Below are positions 33,342 to 45,200 of a DNA stretch of 64,000 bases, piece by piece. Source of the stretch: Catenaria anguillulae PL171 (lineage: Eukaryota; Blastocladiomycota; Blastocladiomycetes; Blastocladiales; Catenariaceae); assembly GCA_002102555.1 (NCBI GenBank), contig MCFL01000007.1, positions 558,001 to 622,000 of the forward strand. The letters run 5' to 3'. Position 1 is the stretch's first letter, and the number at the start of each line of letters is the position of its first letter. The translations under genes were made by a program, and so were the position numbers. A model generated the notes under the pieces. It was not told where the DNA came from and made no database searches. It saw only the letters and a list, made by a program, of their open reading frames with translations.

Positions 33342-36300
33342 ATGGAAAATGGAAAAGAGAATCAATTTGAGGGCAAGGCCATTCGTGGTGCTCCCGGTGC
33401 CATTCAGACAGGTCGCCTAGTTGATAACGCCGGTGGCCGCGTCGCCGCCTCCAACTTTGCCAGCACACCAACCTCGGCAACGCACAATGAGCCTCCCAAT
33501 TCTGCAACAGCGCCATTACTTCCACAATTGCAACAACAACCCAATCATCAGTCTCGGGGCTCAAGAGACAAGCTCATCCCTGCCTCGCCATCGTCTGCCG
33601 GAACCACAGTTGCTGAACTTGCCTCAAACAAACCTCAATCCATGGGCTGGACAAAGGATGGCCTCAAGCAGAAGCCAACATCACAGCGATCTCGCACCGA
33701 CTCGCTCAATCTCTATCTGCGAACCTTTTCAAGTCACCTGCACCTGACTGCCGTGCAAGCTTGGCGCGAAGCCATTCGCAACAAGGGACAGTACCTGCTC
33801 GGTTTTGGCGTTGTTCTGATTGCTGTCACCGTGACAGCCGTGCTCATGGGTGTTGTTTCCTATGCGTCGCTCATTTTTCTCGGCCTCGCAGAGTACAGCG
33901 TGGGCGAAATCGACATGCAGTTATCCGCTTCCGATGTGGTCATTTCGGGCCGCGTCAATTACACGCGCGTATGCGAAATTTTGCCGTCGGCGCTTGACCC
34001 TGGTGGGACACCAAGCTCGCCGTACATTCATTCGCCGAGGATGCCCGATTTGGACGCATCGCTCTATGTCCCAGCAACATGTCGCGGGTGGAATCCTTCT
34101 GCGCCAAGCGAAAAGACATTTCCCTACACCGGCATGCCAGTCGACCCAACCGCATCCCCTGACCAGCAGGCACTGATCACGTCGACACGGGCAGATTGTA
34201 ATCAGACGTCTGCTTGCTTGGATCGGCTGTGCTCCAGGTTGCCGTTACGAGCCAAGTTGCAACTCATTGACACGGAGCGGGACAGGCGGGCATTGATTGG
34301 TAAGGCATGGACGTTGGACAGGATCCCAAAGGGGTCAGTTGTGCTCAAAGACGATGTCGCGCAAAACTTGCGATTGGGTGTGGGCGACTATGTTATTCTG
34401 AGCGTATCATGGTACCGTCCCTTGTGTTGATTGAGGAACTGGACAGGCTCTCTCATCTGACAACCCGAAAATTCATGTGATATGAAGGGCGTCGCTCTCG
34501 TGGTACCACATGCGACGAGCCATCCAAGAAACCCGGATCGTTCGCAACTCGACCGCATTCAGCCCACCCATATACGCCCGCGACTTGCTCAACATTCCCG
34601 TCCGCATCCATGCCATCGTTCCCAACTCTCTCGGCAAGCTCAACCAAGGCCGACAAAGCCTCATCTTTATGGAATACGACAGCATCATTGACCTCGCTGC
34701 AGACCATCTTCACCCGTGGTTCCGCGAAGACTTTACGCAGCAAATGAAGCTGCTCGCCAATGCAGTGTACCATAGCGTGCCACAAGTCCTCTTCACCCGT
34801 CAAATTCCACGATTTCAGTCGTATGCAGGAGGCGATTTCAACCAAGTCGCAAGCGCATTCCTAGAATGGGGAAGTAACATCCGATATCGAGTGGGATTCT
34901 CAACGACTTGGGTGGGTTTGCCCGTACTCGCCAATCTTGCGTCAACAGAGCAGTTATCGGCGTTTGTCGGGCTCATCATGTCCCTCATTATCGTCATTCT
35001 TGGAGGATTGTCAGCCTTCTTGATCTATTGCTTGCTCATGGTGAGCGTGGAGACCAAGACGTTTGAGCTCGCTGTGTTGAGGATGGTGGGAATGCAGCGT
35101 GAGACGGTCCTGTTGCTCATTGTTGTACGTCCCGCCCGTTCCTTTCCATTACTAGCGCCAATACTTGACTGTTTCCGCTGAAAGAGTCGGATTTGGTTCA
35201 ATCTAGATACAAGCGCTCTCGTACTCAATGCCCGCACTCATTCTTGGCCTGCTCCTCGGCCAAGGGATGTTTGTTTATGTCGGGACAGTCCTTGCCGACC
35301 TTCTCGGCATCACCATTTCCCCCATCCTTCCTGGCCAATCAATCCTCATCGGCCTGTTCATGGGTCTCGTCGTCCCTATTGTCTCGTCCATTGCACCCAT
35401 TCAACGAGCACTCGGCATGAATCTGCACGACTCGCTCGATAGGTATCGCCCTGTTGTCAAAGCAACAACTGTCACGATCGAGCGCTCCAACGTCGGATTT
35501 GATCCACTCATGGGAGTCATTGGTTTCATCCTTGCCTTTCTCGGATTTGGGATCTACTATTTCCTTCCGCTGGCGCTTCTCAACAACAACCTTGGCCTCC
35601 TTTTCAACATCTTTCTGGTCATCTTGATTGGCATGGTCACCGGGCTCGTTTTTCTTGGCAGCAACTTTCTCCAGCTGCTCGAGTCCATGTTTACATCTGT
35701 CATGTTTGGGATCCTGTTCATGGAAAACAGGTCCATGCCGACGCTCGTGGATCGCAACTTGCTGTCGCATCGAGGGCGCAACCGCAAGACATCCATGCTG
35801 TATGCGCTTTCCTTATCATTCATCATTTTCATTTCCGTCACGGCGACCATCGAAGTCGGTAGCTTGCAATATACGACGCGCCGGTCAATCGGGGTGGATT
35901 TCATGGTCCGTTACACATTCGGTCATGCTGAATCCAATTGGCGTGTCTGACCTCTGGCAGTTACCAGGTGTACTCTGATTACGTTGATGCAAGTAACGAG
36001 CCCATGGGCATCTCAGCTCGCGCAAGCCTCGAGCGTTATGCCAAAGATACCGCGGTCATTTCTGGCACGGCCTGGGTTACTTGGCCGCTGGAGCAAATTT
36101 CGTCCAAATCCATCGGCACGCAAATCTCCAACTTTGGCCGGCTCGAATTCGCCAGCCAAAATATTTACGGCGTGTCTCCTGGATTCTACGACCTCATGGG
36201 GACCGGGTTTTTGACGGTCGACCAGTACGATCCAGCCATGCCGGCGTACTCACCCTCGGAACAATTGTACACGAAAAAGGGCGTCTATTCTGCAGTCACA

Positions 36301-37182
36301 GGCAACTACTACAAGGACCAATACTCGTTGCAGGCATACGACCAGCCCTACCTCGTCACGGCACGATACGATAACCCTGGGTCGCTGCCCAAGCGATCCG
36401 TGTGGCCCATGTGGCCGCTGTTTTTCGCAAAAACGTCGCCCGTGTTTACGCACTCGGACTTTCCCAACCGCAAGCAGGATTTGCTCGTGTCCATACCAAC
36501 GTTTCTCAACTTGACACAGGGTCGTTACGCATCCGTTCAAGACTTGCCCTATCGGTGGTTCTTTGTCAAGCTTGCACCGGGTGCAACGCGGGTAGAGTAC
36601 AATCGGGTCAAGCGCGAATTGCAGGCACAGCTGGCGTTTGAGGACTTGTACGACATTCAGGAAATGCTGCGGGGGAGCAACCAGGCCATGGATACGCTCA
36701 GCATGGTGTTTGAGATTGTCACGGCGCTTGTCATGCTGATTACCTTCTTCAGCTTGAACACGAGCTTTTACGTCAACGTCACGGAGCAGGCAAAGGAGAT
36801 TGGAATCTTGCGGGCACTAGGGTTGAGCCGGTTGGGGATCCTCAGGTTGTACTTTTACGAGTCACTCGTTCTGGTTTTGTCGAGCGTTGTTCTCGGGGTG
36901 CGTCACTGGTTGCTGAGATCACACATTGCATCTGAATTGCCAGCCAAGCTGACTGTATCTTTTGTATACATATGTACATAGTGCTCAATTGGCACCATGA
37001 TCGGATGGACCATTGCCGCTCAACGCACAGTCTTGACCGAAACACCCATCACGTTCCAGTTTCCCACGCGGCAAGTACTCATCGTTGTCAGCTTGAGTAT
37101 CGCCTCTGCCTTCTTTTCAACCATTTCGCCAGTGTACATGGTTGTCTACCGACGACCGCTCGTCCGCGTACTCAAAGAGTGA
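33342..37182 (+). CDS. FtsX/MacB-type permease-like membrane protein, two-unit (1178 aa)
   Basis: Large integral membrane protein with two tandem FtsX-type units. Residues 1-140 are low-complexity and cytosolic. TM1 is about 150-180, followed by a large outside domain, then TMs near 511-540, 575-600 and 610-640 (unit 1). Middle TMs near 668-718 and 765-790, a second large outside domain, and TMs near 1049-1070, 1095-1113 and 1146-1170 (unit 2). FtsX-like signatures: VETKTFELAVLRMVGMQRET and EQAKEIGILRALGLSRLGIL, both coupling-helix-like segments. Five exons: 33342-34411, 34488-35124, 35207-35905, 35968-36897, 36982-37182; the phases close exactly. Bacterial homologues pair with an ABC ATPase; none is in the window. 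Likely plasma or vacuolar membrane. The third donor is GTCCGT. Confidence 0.88.
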
Positions 37183-37341
37183 ATGTAACCCGCGATTTGA
37201 AGGTTAAGGATTGATCGCACATATGTATACACTGTCAAAAACAACGCATGCAACCAACAATAAGGTCGTGGTGGTGGTCTTGGGATCCCATAAGTGGAAA
37301 GTGAGAACCATGGAAAAAAAAGCATGCAAATCATCAACACT

Positions 37342-40300
37342 TTATCGTCCGACAGCGCTTTTCGATAGCGCAGGCAGCTTGATTCCAGTCTTGTCTTTCT
37401 TTGCGCTGCTGACTGACGCGTGAGGATGGTGCGCCGACGACGATGGGAGCATGTCTTGCCGGACGTCGCTTGGTCGCCGCTGGCCGCTGATGGAGTTGCT
37501 ACCCGGTCCTGCTCCAGATGATCCAGATACGCCGCTTCCAATTGTCTTGTGCACGGATGTTGACGGGATGGCAGTGGATGATTGCGTCGGCGAAACATGT
37601 GGTCCGGAACTGAGCGTCCCGTTGGAAATGGATTTCGATTTAGTTGTAACGGCTGACGTGGACCCAGTGATGGTCCCGAGATTATTTAGTGGAACGCCAG
37701 GGTGGTCCATCTCCCCGTCCTTGCCTGGGAGAGCGCTATTGGCCGACCGTAATCTTGGGCGCCGCGCGCCTGTAACGTGACCCAGCGCGGGAGAGTTACC
37801 CGTCCCGCCGGAAGAATTGGATGAAGCAATGGTGGACTGCATGTATCCAGGCAAATGAGAAGCAGACTGTGACGACCCAGCGGGTTGCTGCCCGCCCGCA
37901 CCTGAACTTGGAGTCGCTGTTGATGCGCCCATGACCAACCCGCTTCCAGATGACTTGAGGCCAGGATTCACGCCTACTTTGGACAAGGCTACCACTTCTT
38001 TTGTTGCTCCGACTCCACCTGCCGCCCCGCCTTTTGCGTTCTTGGCCACGCCCCCGACCTTTTTCCGATCCTTGACGTCTGCACCGAATGCATTCCCCAA
38101 GCCTGTAGCACCTGGTGGCCCACGCCTCACATCGACTGAAATAACATCCGTCTTGCGCCTTGTATCCTCCAAGTCTTCCCGAATCGAATGCTCTTCCTCC
38201 ACTTCGCGCTCGTGATCGCGCGTCGCCGCATCTGCACCAACAGGCGGCGACATGAGCACATCGTACAATTTGAATCCGGCCGCGGTAAGTGTCTCCACGG
38301 CAACGGTGAGCTTCTTCACGAGTGCTTCGTCCGAGGAGGCTGGCGGCGATGTTGTCAGGTTGGTGTTGGAGAGACCCGCCGTCAGGTTGAGGCTGCATAT
38401 TGCGCCATTGGACGAGACGGCAGATGAATCTCTGGCATTGCAGGATGCAGACATGGACTGGTCTGGTGAGGGCAAACATGCTGACGCGGCGGTGGCGACA
38501 GGTAAAGGCGATCCCAGAGGAACGCTGGCGGCCATGATGGCTGCGGCAGCAATGGGGAGCAGCTTGACCATTTTCCGCTTGACGCCAATAACTGAGTCGG
38601 TCGAGAGCGACAAGAAGGCGTGTGCAAAGTATTGGCGGAAGAAGCGTGACGAGTATCTGTGCAGCGCCTCCTCGCAAACGGTAATGTAGAGTAACCGAGA
38701 GCGATGACTCGAGGAAAAGGCGAGATCTGAGACAAGGGACCGGCAGACATTGTCGCGCTGCTCGAGCCGCTGGAACTGTCGGACTTGGTCGAGAAGAATC
38801 ATGACGGAGAGCTCGGACAGTGGCGCTCTTTGTGACTGGAAAAGTCGCTCATCATGTGAATTCCCAGGACCTTTGCAAGTGGTTGAAGAGTCAAGCAAAC
38901 ATGGCCATACCTCGGAAATGATGCGCATCAGCACCGGAACACACACGTCATAGACCTGGTCCGGGTCAAAATTGCCTGCAAATTTGCGCACTTGCTCAAG
39001 AAACTGATGTGCGAGCGACCATTTTCCTCTCGTAATCACCTCCCGTAATCGCCGGAACAGAATGAAGAGGAAGTCGTTCATGTCAGTGCCCTTGCGAAAC
39101 GCGTCGTCGTCCAGAAATCGATGCACGAATACGTCAAGAGAGGCGAGCATGGTCGGAAACACGACATCGCCGTCGGCAAACAGGCTGAAGAATGTTGGCC
39201 GAAGGAGCTGATAACTGCATCCCGGCAGCAAATCCATGAGCACTGGGAGACATGTTGCGACCTTGAGGCGAACAGATGGGTGCGGGTCGCTGCTGAGGCG
39301 CTCCAAGATGCTGAGGAGTTTGGTGTCTGGCCCGAGCGATTTGAGCATGGCGGGAAGGTTGTAGATACAGTTCATGCGAACATCTGGGTCGTTGGAATGT
39401 GCGAGGTCGAGGTAGAAGCAGAGGCAGACTTGCATATCATGGTCCGTCATCACGCCTAAAAAAAAAAAATGAGTGTACCATGAGCCGAAAGAAGGACGAG
39501 GGAAAAGGTTCAATTCAGGGCCCATACATTTGCAGTGCCAAAAGAAGCAGCCAAACTCCTTGGAGAGTAGCTTGGTCAAGCATTCGTCACGAATCAGCGT
39601 CAGCCATGCCGGTACAATGTGGGTTCGCTTGTTATCGTCTCCGAGATGGTCCAACACCTGACCTAATCCACTGATGGCCGACTGCCTGACAGCGAGCTCC
39701 TCATCCATGACAAGTTCCAGGTATTCGGGCAGCACTTTTTCCGAGACAAGCTTTGGTGCAACCGCACGAATGAATGGGGCCAGTTGTTGACCCATACATG
39801 AACGCACTTCCAAATCGGTATCTTGGCAGAGCGAAATGGCCTTGTCGAGAAATAGTGTTTTGATGTCGTCGGAGGAGAAATGATGTGCACATGCTCCGAG
39901 GACTTTGGCGCACCATACGCGGCAAGGGACTGGCTGGGTAAACCCTCCCTCAAGAATGACAACTTTGATGATCTGTGGGGTTATGAAGACATTTCAGTGT
40001 CGTTCGGTGCCGAGATGGTTTGATTTGGTGTCTACCTACCTGGATCATCAAGTCCCGTGGCAAGCCTTTTGATACACATGCCAAGTAGACCTTGGACCAA
40101 CATTGGACGAGAACTGAAGCGTCATCCAATGTCAGCATACTTACAAGCATCATTGAGTGGAAGAGGTAAAATGACTTCGCACCTTCCTTGTCGCTCTTTG
40201 AGAGTGACCGGGCAGTCTCAAACACCATGAGCAGCAGTGGTGAGCTTGCTGGGAGCTTGTCAATGGTTTCCACCAGAAATCCACATAATGCTGCTTGATA

Positions 40301-40777
40301 CTCGGCGTGGGCGACTGTTTTTTGGGCTGAACTCTGAGCATTCCTCGCCAAACGTCAGCTTTCCTGGCCACTTCGGGACAGACAGCATGCATGATTGGAA
40401 GTGGAGACGAACGAGTATTGACGGAAACAACTCATCCATGGATCGTCGTGGAAATGCCGCAACAAGCTTGGAAAAGTTGTGAATGACGCTAAACATCTGA
40501 ACTGGCTGTCCATTGCTATTCAAAAGTGCAGCGATGTCAGCTGGACAATCAGTCATTTGCAAGACATGTGTACTCACCGGGCAATGTAGAGAGCTCTATC
40601 GAGCTCATTGAGCGATTCGTCGACTGAATGGGCGTCAATCTCCTCCTTTTTCTTGTATAGCTTGTTGGAAATCTTGAGTTCATGTATTCCGCGGCCGTCA
40701 TCGGCGAGAATGTCGGACGGGACACCTAGCGCCGATTCCCACTCGGTGAAGCTGAATGATTCAAAGGATTCAGACAT
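37342..40777 (-). CDS. PPP4R4: PP4 regulatory subunit 4-like HEAT-repeat protein
   Basis: HEAT-repeat scaffold related to protein phosphatase 4 regulatory subunit 4. N-terminal DESLNELDRALYIAR resembles the PPP4R4 N-motif. Then HEAT units: AISLCQDTDLEVRSCMGQQL, VRQSAISGLGQVLDHL, DVRMNCIYNLPAMLKSL and HPSVRLKVATCLPVLMDLL. The last third is Ser/Gly/Thr-rich and basic, ending AVGR. Exons 40777-40578, 40515-40040, 39972-39528, 39455-37342 (about 1078 aa after two frame corrections near 40320-40400). The third intron (39456-39527) is 72 nt with no stop in frame; its acceptor follows a T-run of about 12. It sits head-to-head with the Ser/Arg-rich gene. Confidence 0.87.
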
Positions 40778-40991
40778 GACGGAGCAGAGTGCATGAAGTT
40801 ATGCTGACATTCTTTCATTAGCGGCATCATCCCTGAATTATGGACGTGGTATCTGATATGTATGCCACACCCTTGTGTTTGAATATTTTGAATATGTTAC
40901 TTTTTGCTTTTGCTTCAAGACACGAAAATGCGAAAGTGTGGGCTGCGGACAAAGACCGGAGATGAGGTGTTCGTCGATTGCCAATATCATA

Positions 40992-42024
40992 ATGTCGAAA
41001 AGCAATGATATCGTCCAGAGCCTCGTACGCAACTCTCAGCAAATGGGATACGAAACCTCTTCAATCTCACAAATGCACCCCTTTCGATGCCGCTCAAGAT
41101 CCGGGCGTCGCTTGGAGCCAAGGCAAGCACAGTGGCCGACGATCAACTCGAAGCTTATGTCGCCAAGCTCATCGCGGAAGGTTTGTCAATGTGGCTTTTC
41201 CCATCTCAAACCTAAATGAACCAGGCATAACGGACTGCATGTACGATTGTATGCATTCAGAGGCCGCCTCAAAGCGCAAAAAGTATGACTCGTTGGGAAT
41301 AGCCGCCTACACCCAGCCAGATTCACCTAGACGGTCGTATGTTGCTGCTGTTACATCCGTATGCTCACCAACGCTCAAAACAAGAGCTAACAACCGACAC
41401 TATGGCAGCAACCGCCCAAACCTCGGCTACCTTCGAAACGTCCTGAAGCAGACTGAGAGTCACAACACTTCCGTCTTGCAAGAGCTGCAAGCAGCAGCTA
41501 ATGCACCACGTGCAGCTGTAACGTCAAGCAGTTCTTCGAGGGACAGCCGTCGCTCTGTGTCTCCCGAAAAGTACTCTGTTACCAGTAGCACGGCCTCGCG
41601 TTCACGTGGGCGTGGAAGCGTCAAGCATGATGGCGACCGAACGAAGATTGTGGACTCATTTCATAACCACGACCCGCCGGCATGCCGAGGCAGATCCCGA
41701 CAATCTCGTCACCATAACCATTCCCGCTCCCGCTCCCGCTCACGATCTCATTCTCCGCAGCCAACAAGGCGTTCGGCTCGGCGTGACAATGATGCGATTT
41801 CTCCAACTCATACGCAACTGAACAGCTCATCTGCTCAGTCTACCCGAGAGTCTCGTCCTCGACGCAGGAGCCGTAGCCCTCTTGGTGGCCGTGATCGTGT
41901 TGAGCGCAAGCTCGGAATGCGCGATCATGATGCCCCCCGCCAGCCTTCGCATCGCCCGTCCTCATCACAGAGCAAAGAGAGGAGGCGGTCGGGCCATGCC
42001 AAACAGCCAAAAGAGCGGCCATGA
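40992..42024 (+). CDS. Ser/Arg-rich protein, probably nuclear
   Basis: Not assigned to a family. The N-terminus (MSKSNDIVQSLVRNSQQMG) leads, after a probable one-base break near 41048, into a compact helical segment (RNLFNLTNAPLSMPLKIRAS, DDQLEAYVAKLIAE). A very short intron (41181-41224, 44 nt) precedes DCMHSEAASKRKKYDSLG. The rest is rich in RS/SR dipeptides (RSRSRSRSHS, RPRRRSRSPLGGRD) and basic, as in splicing-associated proteins. A second short intron near 41358-41408 with branch-like GCTAAC is possible. The C-terminal frame is solid; the middle is uncertain. Confidence 0.6.
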
Positions 42025-42229
42025 ACGTGAAGGTGTATTGTATTGTCCGTGTAATATTCTTCGCCTCTACTTCGTTGTGGTCTTGTGGCTTCACAGGGTG
42101 GAAAGGCAAGGACCAACTCGCTCAAGCGCAATGACAAAGTGGGGGGGGGGAGGGACGGGTATTGAAAGGCAGATACAGTTAGCCATGCCGAAAGGTACAG
42201 TACAAACAGACACTTTGAAGACGTTGAGA

Positions 42230-45200
42230 TCAGGTGGTGGTGGTAATGGAGAGTGACGATGGAACATCAACCATTGTTCTGGCCCCAAGCACTGGCTCTG
42301 GAGTCTGTCCGCACGAGTCAAATGCAAGATTTTCTGGGACAGCGACGAATTCTGGGGCCGCCTCCGACCCATCAGCGTCTCCTGACACATCGCCCTCGCC
42401 CAAGGATGAATCAGGGTCTCGTGAATCGGTAACAGCATCTACCGAGGGAGCTTGCGTCGCGATATCGAGAACGACTGGTAAAAGATGGTCTGGACAAGTG
42501 GCAGATATGTCGCCAGCGGCGGAAAGGTGATGATTTCCGGAGGATGGATGTTGAGAATCGCGATCAAATAAAGTTGAGGCCGGGACTGTAGCCGCCGTTG
42601 AGCCAGGCGAATGAACGGCCAGGTACTGGGCTGTGTCAACTTGTTGCGATTTGGCCGTTGAACCTGGGGTCATGGCAAGCGGATCCGGCACCCGTTTGAA
42701 CAGCTGATCATCTCTTGGCAGACTGCGCAATCCCTCTTCCTCTTCTCTCATCACGACATGGTCCAAGTCGCCGTCGCCGTCGTCATCACCCTCGTCAACG
42801 TCGAGAATCCCCTGCTCATGAGGATTGTCGACAGTCTGCTCCTTGTACTTGACGTAAAGCGTGCCGCCGCCGACCGCCATGAGCAGAAACAGGTTCGCAT
42901 ATCCAAAGTCAACCAACATGCCGGAAAACTCGGATGCCCGAGCGTTGAAGTTGCGCGTGCCCACATAAGCGTCGGCCATGATTTCCAGCATCCGCTCATT
43001 GATGGGATACCCTTGGGTGCGGAGAAAATCGTAAAACTTGAACACCTCGCCGTAATCCCGCGACTCAGCAAGCAGTGCAAGCAACTGTTCTGCTCGCTTG
43101 TCACGATACACGAACCGGGTCGAGCTTCCAAAGGGCAAATGAGCAGTTTTTGCAGCCGTTGCCGCATCCATGCCGATTGTGGATTTGAGTGCGTCGGGCT
43201 CGCCGCCTGGCTCATTATCGTTCGGCGAGTTCTCGTCGCGGTTGGTAACCGTGACGGGGTTTGATCCCGCGAGTTCGGCTGAACTGGCGGTAATAGGCAC
43301 CACCTCGGAGGTTGATTGATGAGTCGCGGCAAGGGAAAGTTCGGCGTCACGTTGCTGAGCCAAATAGTTGTGGCGCTCAATGAAAAAGAAAAGGGCGCCC
43401 CGGCGGTCTTGATGGTGCAAGTGAGCCGAGAGAAGATGATGGAATGCCGACCAGGTCACGGCATTGTGTTCAGTTTTCATCTGATTGAGTGGGGAGCATA
43501 TAGGTGAGCAAAGAGCACAAACATAGCACTGGACACTTCAGCATGCATACCTCGTGATAGAAATGCACCATGGCGGGCAGGACTGATTTGCGTTCCACTG
43601 CGACAGTTGCGAGCGAGCGGAGGACCGACGTGCACATGAATGGATTAAATGGTGCGTTTTGATTGCGCAGCATGGTCACAACGTAAAAGACGAGGTCAAT
43701 GGCCGCAGGGCCCAGGCAAGACAGGCCGTAGAGGACACGGCCCATGATGCGCGAATCCCGAAGAGGTAAATGTAGGTCGGCCGAGGTGCGAACGGTTGAG
43801 ACGAGCAGTTGAATCAACTCGGGGCTTGGATGTGTTGTCTCCTTGAGCACGGGTAGGGCAATCCAAGGGTGCTTTTCAAGAATGGGAGCCAAACAATCTG
43901 TTTCGCGCGCATTGGCAAATACGCGTGCAATGGTGAGTGACTGACTTGGGCTCGACATTTGTCCGTGGTCGCTGAATGATTTAGCCATGGAGTCAACAAG
44001 TCCCGGGTGGCGGTGGTAAAGTTGTGCAGTCTCGGCGACGTAGGAGAGCATTTGGTTCGTAAAATTCATGCCAAGCTTGAGCCAAAACTCGTAAACGATG
44101 AGGAATTGAACAGGGTACAGATCGAGTTGGCCGCGTCGCTGGTGGATGTGACAAGAGTCGGGTAACGAGATCAATGTAAGCGAAAGGTAAAGAAGCGGGT
44201 GCATGTGGTACTTTCAAAGAAACGGACCGGGTAAGCAGTTTCGACGGCATACAGGAAAGGAGGGTCAAGCTTCAGAAGATCTTGCCATTCGGATTCGGAC
44301 GGGTTGGACGTGAACAAGAGCTGGCACCATTGGTAGTAAAAGTGGGGATCCTTGGACCGTCGAGAGTGAGAGAATGCCGTGGACATTTCAATCAAGAATG
44401 GAACCGAGGTTGGGGACATGCCCTTGTCGCGCAAATTGAGAAGGGCAACAGATTCGGCCTGCCGCTTCAGCAATGCATCTCGGAGTGCGTCATTGCCATC
44501 GGGCGCGAATGAGGGTGGAATGAAGGACCAATCAAAACTCTAGCGACGCGAGGGTGACGCGAGGTATTGTTGTGAGGAGAAGAATTCGACGTAGCCGCCA
44601 ATGATACACCGGAGTCGGCGTACCTGTAAACCGGCGAGATCGACAATCTTTTGAAAAGGCTTGAGGTCAATGTCGGGAGGACGAAACCTAATGAGGGCTT
44701 TGCTCAGTGCAACAGACTTGATTCGAGGAAAGAGAGCGCCAACCATTCGCTGCTGCCGCTTCGTTGTAATTGGATGGAGCTCGAGGAGAGAAGCAATCGC
44801 CGATCCGATAACCTCGTTCCCCACGGCACTCTTTGGTATCTTCCCGACAGTGTCCGTGACGGCCTTTCTTGATGGCATCGTGTTTGCCATTTCGAGGTAG
44901 ACAGCCGCGATAAAGCTGCGCAAGTCGTTGTCAATGGTGTCGACAACAGTCTGTCAAACAATTCACAAGCCCGAATGTCAACGACGACAAGCAAGACGGG
45001 GACAAAAACGAGGGGATGTACACTCGGAAGCGCCTGTACGCAGTAGCACACGCACGACACTTGCGCCAGATGAATGGTAACATGAACGGACGCAGGCGCA
45101 GGAGCCGTGCTCCCAAGCGGCAGAGACAGATTCGACGCAGGCGCCGCCACGCTTGCGGGTGACGGTGTAAGCACTTTCTCCGAGGCACTGACCATGGCCG

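Noticed and set aside
40100-40140. GTAAGT donor inside PPP4R4 near 40137
   Set aside because: The only nearby acceptor would make a 31-nt intron, and the read-through sequence continues the helical repeat.
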